This document shows, piece after piece, positions 5,698 to 10,503 of a stretch of DNA of 10,503 nucleotides; position 1 is the first letter of the stretch, and each line of letters begins with the position of its first letter. Origin of the DNA: DATMXT01 sp035560415 (lineage in GTDB: Bacteria > Bacillota > Clostridia > Oscillospirales > Feifaniaceae); assembly GCA_035560415.1 (NCBI GenBank), contig DATMZG010000012.1, positions 1 through 10,503 of the forward strand, in the 5' to 3' direction. The position numbers and the translations under genes were made by a program. The notes under the pieces are model-generated. The model worked only from the letters and a program-made list of their open reading frames with translations. It was not told the origin of the DNA and searched no databases.

Positions 5698-6177
5698 TCA
5701 GTCGGACGCGCTTATCCGCTGCGCAAAGCGCGCGATGTGCGCCTCGTCAATCCGGGAGGTGCTCTCGTTTGAGCCTGTGATTTTTTTTAGAATCGCCTTC
5801 TCCATGAAGTTCATTTTCCCGAAGTCGCAGGCCCCGCCAAAGGACTCTTTGGCTGCGGCCGCGGCCAGCAACTCTTTCGGGAAAGAGGTCTCCAGCTCTT
5901 TTTCGGCGTCGGCCCCCTCGGCCAGCCCGCAAATGAAAAGGCCGAGCCGCTTTTTTTGGAGAGGTTCAAGGTTTTTGGCGCAAAACTGTTTGACGGGTTT
6001 GCGAATTTGCCCCGCGTAAACTGAGCCGCCGACAATGACCGTGTCATACTCCGCCAAATTCGGGCCGGCGGCGTCGAGGTCGCACAGGTCAACTTTGCCG
6101 GGGAGCTTATGCGCCAGTGTCACGGCGCATGTCTTTGTAAATCCGTATTTGCTCGCATATGCGATGAGTGTTTTCAT
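5698..6177 (-). CDS. Flavodoxin-domain protein (HemG/flavodoxin-5 type)
   Basis: This cytoplasmic FMN-binding electron carrier has 159 residues. The N-terminal beta strand and phosphate loop read MKTLIAYASKYGFTKT (1-16), the flavodoxin FMN-phosphate site. The second flavin loop is VIVGGSVYAGQIRK (47-60), and FICGLAEG (81-88) is the third. The overall layout and the C-terminal IDEAHIARFAQRI resemble the family that includes protoporphyrinogen oxidase HemG, but the heme role cannot be inferred. The start at 6177 is chosen because GAGGAG lies 6 bases upstream; an in-frame ATG at 6204 lacks this and would nearly overlap the previous gene. It is the last gene of the operon, 28 bases after the FMN-binding gene, which suggests electron exchange between the two flavoproteins. 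Confidence 0.85.
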   Translation of the reverse strand: MKTLIAYASKYGFTKTCAVTLAHKLPGKVDLCDLDAAGPNLAEYDTVIVGGSVYAGQIRKPVKQFCAKNLEPLQKKRLGLFICGLAEGADAEKELETSFPKELLAAAAAKESFGGACDFGKMNFMEKAILKKITGSNESTSRIDEAHIARFAQRISASD

Positions 6178-6205
6178 ACGCTTCTCCTCAAACTGTTTCG
6201 TCAAA

Positions 6206-6592
6206 CTATTTCGTCAGCGCGTTTTCAATGGACTTCAGATAGGCCTTGGTGGTCACCGTGCCCTGCGCCACCACGTCAATCGTCACGTTTTGCGCCTCAA
6301 TGACCCGGCGGAAAACCTCGTCTGAGACCTCTGCCGTCCCGAACTGGACGTCTTTCACCACTTTGATATCCGTGATTTTGCCCCCCTGCACCGTGACCGC
6401 AAGTTCATTTGTCCACCGTCCGTTCGAAAAGGAGCCGGTGTAGGTGCCGTCGCTGAAGGCAGTGGGGTCGATGGGGAAAACTTCCACTTTGCGCCCCGCC
6501 TCAAGCCCCCGGGAGGTGTAGAAGACTGCGCATGCCAGAAGGATGCCGATTGCGACAAGTAATATGAGTATGACTTTCAGGAATTTTTTCAT
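6206..6592 (-). CDS. Small membrane-anchored FMN-binding domain protein
   Basis: The protein has 128 residues. A Lys-rich start and a hydrophobic segment at 7-24 give a membrane anchor; LLAC at 18-21 might be a lipobox, but Leu at -2 is unusual. The rest matches the FMN_bind fold found in NqrC/RnfG-like proteins, with DGTYTGSFSNGRW (48-60) and VTVQGGKITDIKVVK (66-80). The flavin-attachment motif is usually D-x-V-S-G-A-T-x-T-S. Here it reads DVVAQGTVTT (106-115), keeping Asp106 and Thr112 but losing the S-G-A core. The ATG overlaps the tetR stop by 4 bases (ATGA), with GAGGA 6 bases upstream, so translation is probably coupled. A likely role is extracytoplasmic flavin electron transfer. Confidence 0.85.
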   Translation of the reverse strand: MKKFLKVILILLVAIGILLACAVFYTSRGLEAGRKVEVFPIDPTAFSDGTYTGSFSNGRWTNELAVTVQGGKITDIKVVKDVQFGTAEVSDEVFRRVIEAQNVTIDVVAQGTVTTKAYLKSIENALTK

Positions 6593-7257
6593 CGTTTATC
6601 CTCGCTTTCGCCTGTAAATTGAGTTTTGTCGGATGTGCCGCCCGTGCCGGAAGTGCCGGCCGTGCCGGCTGTGCTCGTTGTCTGTGCCAGACCTTTTATC
6701 GTGAACTCGGTGAGATACTCGACGAGTTTGGGAAAAAACTCGAGGCCGATCTCCTCCTTGTGGGTTTCAATTGTGAGTATGGCCGTAAAAATGGCCATGA
6801 TCATCTCCCGGTCGATGTCGCTGCGCATTTTCCCCTGCACCTGCCATTTCGCGAGGATTTTGAGAAAATCGTCATAGAGAAAATCTAAGTGTTCGATGCC
6901 CTTCTCCTCGCGGTAGCGCTGCTCGATTTTGCCAAACACCTCCTTGTTGTACCACTCCCTCAAAATCGGGTTTGCCTTCATGCCCTCAAGGTTGAGCCGC
7001 ATGAGCTCTTTGATGACGAGGAGCGGCTCCTGCTCCGGGTCGAGCTGCCGCATGACGCGTTTTTTGAGCTTCTCGTTTTCATCGAGGTATATGGCCATGA
7101 ACAGGTCCTCTTTCGAGGAATAGTAGTTGTAGAAGGTGCCGGTTCCGATGCCCGCGGCTTTTGTGATTTCGGAGACGCCGGTCTCCTTGAACCCCCGTTC
7201 GGAAAAGAGCTCCTTGCCGCAGGAATACAGCTGCGCCTTAATGTCCTTCAATCGCAC
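6589..7257 (-). CDS. TetR-family transcriptional regulator
   Basis: This is a one-component repressor-type regulator, 222 residues from the GTG at 7257. The N-terminal helix-turn-helix (about 7-53) is clear, with GFKETGVSEITKAAGIGTGT and then FYNYYSSKEDLF. The rest is the all-helical ligand and dimer domain. It ends in an unusual Thr/Ser/Gly-rich tail (GTAGTSGTGGTS). The GTG at 7257 is preferred because AAAGGA ends 5 bases before it. A further upstream in-frame GTG at 7332 touches the predicted -10 box and lies upstream of the predicted transcription start. It heads the operon with the FMN-binding and flavodoxin genes and probably represses itself through the palindrome at 7305-7332. The ligand is unknown. 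Confidence 0.88.
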   Translation of the reverse strand: MRLKDIKAQLYSCGKELFSERGFKETGVSEITKAAGIGTGTFYNYYSSKEDLFMAIYLDENEKLKKRVMRQLDPEQEPLLVIKELMRLNLEGMKANPILREWYNKEVFGKIEQRYREEKGIEHLDFLYDDFLKILAKWQVQGKMRSDIDREMIMAIFTAILTIETHKEEIGLEFFPKLVEYLTEFTIKGLAQTTSTAGTAGTSGTGGTSDKTQFTGESEDKR

Positions 7258-7304
7258 CCACGTCCTTTGAATACAGAAATTTCGCTCACTCCGAGCTCTG
7301 CGAA

Positions 7305-7332
7305 GTGAATGAACAAGTTTTTGTTCATTCAC
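7305..7332. promoter_or_regulatory. Perfect 12-bp palindrome: likely TetR operator
   Basis: GTGAATGAACAA (7305-7316) and TTGTTCATTCAC (7321-7332) are exact inverted repeats with a 4-base spacer. They begin immediately downstream of the tetR -10 box and cover the predicted transcription start. This is the classic placement for autorepression by a dimeric or doubly bound TetR protein. Confidence 0.75.
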
Positions 7333-7361
7333 ATTAAATCACTGAATTCATTCTCTGTCAA
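7333..7361 (-). promoter_or_regulatory. Promoter of the tetR-FMN-flavodoxin operon
   Basis: TTGACA (7361-7356) and TTTAAT (7338-7333) lie 17 bases apart on the minus strand, near consensus. The predicted start is near 7326, giving a leader of about 70 bases to the GTG at 7257. TGAATTCA in the spacer is a further small palindrome. Confidence 0.8.
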
Positions 7362-7419
7362 GGCCTTTTCAAAAATATATTTTCTCGGGCAGTGGAAAAG
7401 TCGCCCACATGACCCAAAT

Positions 7420-7511
7420 TTATACAGAAAATTAACCTGGATTTTTCGCAATCATGATAGCGTATGACCCCGCCCCCCACTAAGCTATATATAGATATGC
7501 GCAGTCTGCGC
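7420..7511 (+). promoter_or_regulatory. Alkaline phosphatase upstream region: possible PhoP repeats, -10 and palindrome
   Basis: TATACA (7421-7426) and TTAACC (7432-7437) start 11 bases apart, as in Firmicutes PhoP boxes (TT-A/T-ACA repeats); a third copy is not clear. A -10-like run TATATATAGAT lies at 7486-7496, with only a weak -35 (TGACCC, near 7465). The perfect palindrome GCGCAG-T-CTGCGC (7499-7511) covers the expected transcription start. A weak -35 fits an activator-dependent promoter. Confidence 0.4.
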
Positions 7512-7544
7512 GGGTAAAAATGAGCGATTAAATTGGAGGAGTCT

Positions 7545-9071
7545 ATGAAAAAGAAACTTGTTTCCCTGCTGCTTTGCGCCCTGATGGCAGCGTCCGTTTT
7601 TTCCGGATGTGCGCCCAAAGAGACCGCGGCGCCCCCGACCGGACAGGGCGATGCGACCCCAACCGGCGTATCGAACGAAGAAACCAAAACCCCCAAGTAC
7701 ATATTCATGCTCATCGGCGACGGCATGAGCGCCGTGCAGGTCAACTCGGCGCAGGTCTTTAACGGCGACAACGTGAGCGGCGAAGTCGCGACCAAAAACC
7801 TGCTGTTTGCCGACTTCCCGGCCTGCGGCATGGCGACCACGCAGGACTCCACGTCGTTTTGCCCGGACTCCGCCTCAACCGCGACTTCCATGTCCACCGG
7901 CTATAAAACCCACAGCGGCGTCATCGGCATGGCGGTCGACAAATCCACGCCGGTCACCAACATCGCGGAGCTCCTGAAAGACAAGGGCATGAAAATCGGC
8001 GTCGTCTCCACCGTCACCATCAACCACGCGACGCCGGCCGCCTACTACGCGCATGTCGAAAGCCGCAACGACTACTACGGCATCGCGATGCAGATGGCGA
8101 GTTCCGGCTTTGACTACTTTGCGGGCGGCGAAATCAGCAAGCCCACAGGGGACAACAAGGACCAGCCGGACGCTTATGAAGTCTTAAAGCAAAAGGGCTA
8201 CACAATCGCCCGCACCGCGGATGAGATTAAAGCGCTGGGTGCCTCCACCGGAAAGTGCTATGCCATCTCCCCGAGGCTCCAGGACAGCGGCTCCATGCCC
8301 TACGCCATCGACCAGACCGCTGGGGACGTATCGCTGACCGACTTTGTCAAGAAGGGCATTGAGGTGCTCGACAATGAGAAGGGCTTCTTCCTCATGGCCG
8401 AGGGCGGCAAAATCGACTGGTCCTGCCACGCCAACGACGCCATGACAACCATTGAGGAGGTCATTGACTTCGAGGCCGCGGTTCAGGTGGCCTACGACTT
8501 TGCGAAAAAGCACCCGGACGAGACCCTCATCATTGTCACCGGCGACCACGAGACCGGCGGCATGACCATCGGCTACGCCTCCACGGGCTACAACACGGCC
8601 TTTGACATCATGAAGAGCCAAAAGATGTCCTATGTCGAGTTTGACACGCTTGTCAGCGAAAAGCTGAAAGCCAATCCGAAGCTCACCTTTGGGGACGTCA
8701 TGCCGGACATCACCGCCAACTTCGGCTTAAAGCTGCCCTCGGGCAACGCCGAGGCCGACAAGGCCGACCCCCTCGTGCTCACCGCCTATGAAGTCGAAAA
8801 GCTCGAAGCGGGCTTCGCCGAGGCGATGCTCCCCGTCGCAAACCGCGAGGAGACCGAGGAAAACGCGCTGCTCTACGGCACGTATAACCCGCTGTCCGTG
8901 ACCATCACCCACCTCGTCAACAACAAGGCCGGCATCGGCTGGACCTCCTACGCCCACACCGGCGTTCCGGTTCCGGTATACGCGTACGGCACGGGCGCCG
9001 ACCTCTTCAACGGCTATTACGACAACACCGACGTGTTTGAAAAGCTCTGCGACCTCTGCGAAATCGCGTAA
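7545..9071 (+). CDS. phoA: Exported lipoprotein-type alkaline phosphatase (PhoA family)
   Basis: This enzyme would remove phosphate from phosphomonoesters outside the cell. It has 508 residues. The signal peptide ends in SVFSGC with Cys22, a probable lipid anchor. By comparison with E. coli PhoA, residues visible are metal ligand D59 (IGDG), nucleophile S109 (PDSASTAT), T163 (ATPA), phosphate-binding R174 (VESR), E286, D291 and H295 (EGGKIDWSCH), D334 and H335 (TGDHETGG) and H471 (YAHTG). The residues at E. coli D153 and K328 are His161 and Trp292, as in many non-enteric enzymes such as Vibrio phosphatase. The ATG at 7545 is used because GGAGG lies 5 bases upstream; the in-frame TTG at 7533 would place that site inside the gene. 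It is monocistronic, with its own terminator. Confidence 0.93.
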   Translation: MKKKLVSLLLCALMAASVFSGCAPKETAAPPTGQGDATPTGVSNEETKTPKYIFMLIGDGMSAVQVNSAQVFNGDNVSGEVATKNLLFADFPACGMATTQDSTSFCPDSASTATSMSTGYKTHSGVIGMAVDKSTPVTNIAELLKDKGMKIGVVSTVTINHATPAAYYAHVESRNDYYGIAMQMASSGFDYFAGGEISKPTGDNKDQPDAYEVLKQKGYTIARTADEIKALGASTGKCYAISPRLQDSGSMPYAIDQTAGDVSLTDFVKKGIEVLDNEKGFFLMAEGGKIDWSCHANDAMTTIEEVIDFEAAVQVAYDFAKKHPDETLIIVTGDHETGGMTIGYASTGYNTAFDIMKSQKMSYVEFDTLVSEKLKANPKLTFGDVMPDITANFGLKLPSGNAEADKADPLVLTAYEVEKLEAGFAEAMLPVANREETEENALLYGTYNPLSVTITHLVNNKAGIGWTSYAHTGVPVPVYAYGTGADLFNGYYDNTDVFEKLCDLCEIA

Positions 9072-9112
9072 CAACCGGCAGCAGGCGGCGGACGCCCTCC
9101 ACGCCTTCACAA

Positions 9113-9160
9113 GGGGAGAGCCTTCCGGAAAATACGGCGGAAGGCCTCTCCCTTTGTTTT
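9113..9160 (+). terminator. Terminator after alkaline phosphatase
   Basis: GGGAGAG plus CCTTCCG (9114-9127) pairs with CGGAAGG plus CTCTCCC (9138-9152), with one bulged C, followed by TTTGTTTT. It lies only about 20 bases before the next start codon, so the next gene needs read-through or a promoter hidden in the same stretch. Confidence 0.88.
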
Positions 9161-9179
9161 GCCAGAATTGAGAATGCCA

Positions 9180-10358
9180 ATGAAACTGACTGACCGAAAA
9201 AAGGAAACAGTGTTTACGCTCATTTTTTTGGCGGCAATCGGGCTGCTCATGATGCTGCCCACCGGCTTTGCGCGCCAGATTTACGTCAATTCCGAGGGCG
9301 CAAAGGCCCGGGTGCTCGAGGCCGACAACTCGTCTGTCTATACAAACGGCATTATCCGGCAGGGGGACCAGCGCTGCACCATTGAGTTTCTGAGCGGGAC
9401 GCACAAGGGTGAAAAGGCACAGGCCATCAACCTGCTTGTGGGCAAGCTCGACATTGACAAGCTGTTTGAGCCGGGCGACGTCGCGTGGGTCATCGTCGAA
9501 AACAAGGCGGACGGGAGCATTCAGTTCGTCAACATGGTCGAACATTACCGCGTGGGCAAAGAGCTGCTGCTCATCGGCCTCTTCGCGGCCCTGCTCATCG
9601 TCTTTTCGGGCTTTACCGGCGTGCGGACCCTGCTCTCCTTTGCGTTTACGCTGCTTTCAATCTGGAAGCTCATCATCCCGCTCATGCTCAAGGGCTACCC
9701 GCCGCTGCCCGTCGCCCTGGGAGTTGGCTGCTGCATCACGGTCACGACTCTCATCATGGTGGCGGGGCTGACCAAAAAGGCCTTTGCCGCAATCGGCGGC
9801 GCCTTTGTCTGCTCCCTTGCGACAGGTCTCCTGTCCATGGCCTTCACCTCGTATTTTGACATTCACGGGGCGGTCATGCAGTGGTCCGAGTCGCTCCTGT
9901 ATTCCGGGTTTGGGAGCCTGGATTTGACCGGGGTGTACACGGCCGCCGTCTACCTCGCGTGCTCCGGCGCCATTCTCGACCTCTCCGTCGACATCTCGGC
10001 CGCTCTGGACGAGCTCGTCATACACAAGCCCGACATCACGAAGGCCCAGCTCATCCGCTCGGGGCTCAACATCGGAAAATCCGTCGTGGGCAGCCAGACC
10101 GCCACGCTGCTGCTGGCCTATATGGGCAGCTACCTCACCGTCATGATGGTCTATATGGCGCAGGCGACGCCCCTGATGAGCATCTTCAATTCGAAGGCCA
10201 TCGCGGCCGAGGTGCTGCACACCTTTGTCGGCTGCATCGGGCTGGTGCTGGTCTCCCCGGCGACGTCCCTCATCTCGGCGACCCTGTATACGAGGAGCGG
10301 CAAATCAAAAACCGAAAGCGAAAAGCTAAGTATGTCAACCGACGCTGCGGAGAAATAG
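9180..10358 (+). CDS. YibE/F-family multi-pass membrane protein
   Basis: This is a predicted integral membrane protein of the YibE/F family, whose biochemical role is not established. From the ATG at 9180 it has 392 residues. One membrane helix (about 11-30) is followed by an extracytoplasmic domain of roughly 95 residues (YVNSEGAKARVLEADN, then FEPGDVAWVIVEN). A block of about seven further hydrophobic helices starts near residue 130. The family hallmark SGAILDLSVDISAALDEL is present in the C-terminal half, followed by an amphipathic stretch and two last helices. The tail is hydrophilic and Lys/Ser-rich. The start is uncertain: ATG at 9174 and 9180 and TTG at 9159 are in frame, none has a strong ribosome binding site, and GAGA before 9180 is the best seen. 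YibE and YibF are often separate proteins; here they look fused. Confidence 0.85.
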   Translation: MKLTDRKKETVFTLIFLAAIGLLMMLPTGFARQIYVNSEGAKARVLEADNSSVYTNGIIRQGDQRCTIEFLSGTHKGEKAQAINLLVGKLDIDKLFEPGDVAWVIVENKADGSIQFVNMVEHYRVGKELLLIGLFAALLIVFSGFTGVRTLLSFAFTLLSIWKLIIPLMLKGYPPLPVALGVGCCITVTTLIMVAGLTKKAFAAIGGAFVCSLATGLLSMAFTSYFDIHGAVMQWSESLLYSGFGSLDLTGVYTAAVYLACSGAILDLSVDISAALDELVIHKPDITKAQLIRSGLNIGKSVVGSQTATLLLAYMGSYLTVMMVYMAQATPLMSIFNSKAIAAEVLHTFVGCIGLVLVSPATSLISATLYTRSGKSKTESEKLSMSTDAAEK

Positions 10359-10387
10359 ACGCATGACAGCACCTGCCCCGACACCAC

Positions 10388-10416
10388 AAAAAAGTCCGGC
10401 AAAAGCCGGACTTTTT
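10388..10416 (+). terminator. Bidirectional terminator after the YibE/F gene
   Basis: GTCCGGC (10394-10400), AAAA and GCCGGAC (10405-10411) form a perfect 7-bp stem. It is flanked by six A on the left and five T on the right, so it can end transcription from either strand. Confidence 0.88.
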
Positions 10417-10417
10417 G

Positions 10418-10484
10418 CAGGCTGTCGAAAAACAACTTTTTCGACAGCCTGATTTTCTCGGCTTTCCGAAAGGCCCGAGAAAAT
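10418..10484. repeat. Two further tandem hairpins at the window end
   Basis: CAGGCTGTCGAAAAA (10418-10432) and TTTTTCGACAGCCTG (10437-10451) are a perfect 15-bp inverted repeat with a CAAC loop. ATTTTCTCGG (10452-10461) and CCGAGAAAAT (10475-10484) form the next, with an inner CTTT/AAAG. They follow the terminator with almost no spacing and lie outside any gene; this resembles a dispersed intergenic repeat. Confidence 0.75.
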
Positions 10485-10503
10485 GTGTGTGAAATCCTTA
10501 TTT

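Noticed and set aside
7258..7332. N-terminal extension of the TetR protein from the GTG at 7332
   Set aside because: The 25 extra codons begin at the -10 box and encode the operator palindrome; they lie at or before the predicted transcript start and lack a ribosome binding site.
8727..9545. Minus-strand open frame of 272 codons
   Set aside because: It spans the alkaline phosphatase 3' end, its terminator and the YibE/F start, all supported on the plus strand.

Overview
The window looks like chromosomal DNA from a GC-rich member of the Clostridia. The reasons are a SigI/RsgI sigma/anti-sigma pair (a Firmicutes system), AGGAGG-type ribosome binding sites, TTGACA-type promoters, a lipoprotein-type alkaline phosphatase and a YibE/F membrane protein. 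An Oscillospiraceae-like lineage is a guess from composition and gene content. No mobile element, rRNA or tRNA was seen.

Layout. (1) Bases 1-1128, minus strand: the 3'-truncated ATPase gene of a MetN-type amino-acid importer. Before it lie a strong promoter, a 35-codon leader peptide with two Cys codons, and mutually exclusive hairpins that form a transcription attenuator. (2) Bases 1224-5575, minus strand: a probable operon of a secreted repeat protein, an RsgI-type transmembrane anti-sigma factor with a very large repetitive ectodomain, and sigI, closed by a terminator. (3) Bases 5640-7361, minus strand: a TetR-family regulator, a small membrane-anchored FMN-binding protein and a flavodoxin, in one tight operon with its own promoter, a perfect 12-bp palindromic operator candidate and a terminator. 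(4) Bases 7420-9160, plus strand: an exported alkaline phosphatase with promoter-like elements and a terminator. (5) Bases 9180-10358, plus strand: a YibE/F-family multi-pass membrane protein, followed by three hairpins in tandem up to the window edge.

How the genes work together. The most unusual unit is region 2. The RsgI ectodomain carries a helical domain of about 65 residues that is clearly related to a unit present three times in the secreted protein encoded just upstream. Both proteins also carry Trp/Gly/Asn-rich stretches with a shared NAWG motif. The three secreted copies are strongly acidic, while the RsgI copy has a basic patch at the matching position. This suggests that the anti-sigma factor senses, or co-assembles with, the product of its own operon, instead of a plant polysaccharide as in cellulolytic clostridia. 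That is inference. The second notable unit is the sulfur-type leader-peptide attenuator in front of metN, where the pairing partners can be read directly. Regions 3 and 4 are more ordinary: a flavin/redox operon under TetR control and phosphate scavenging.
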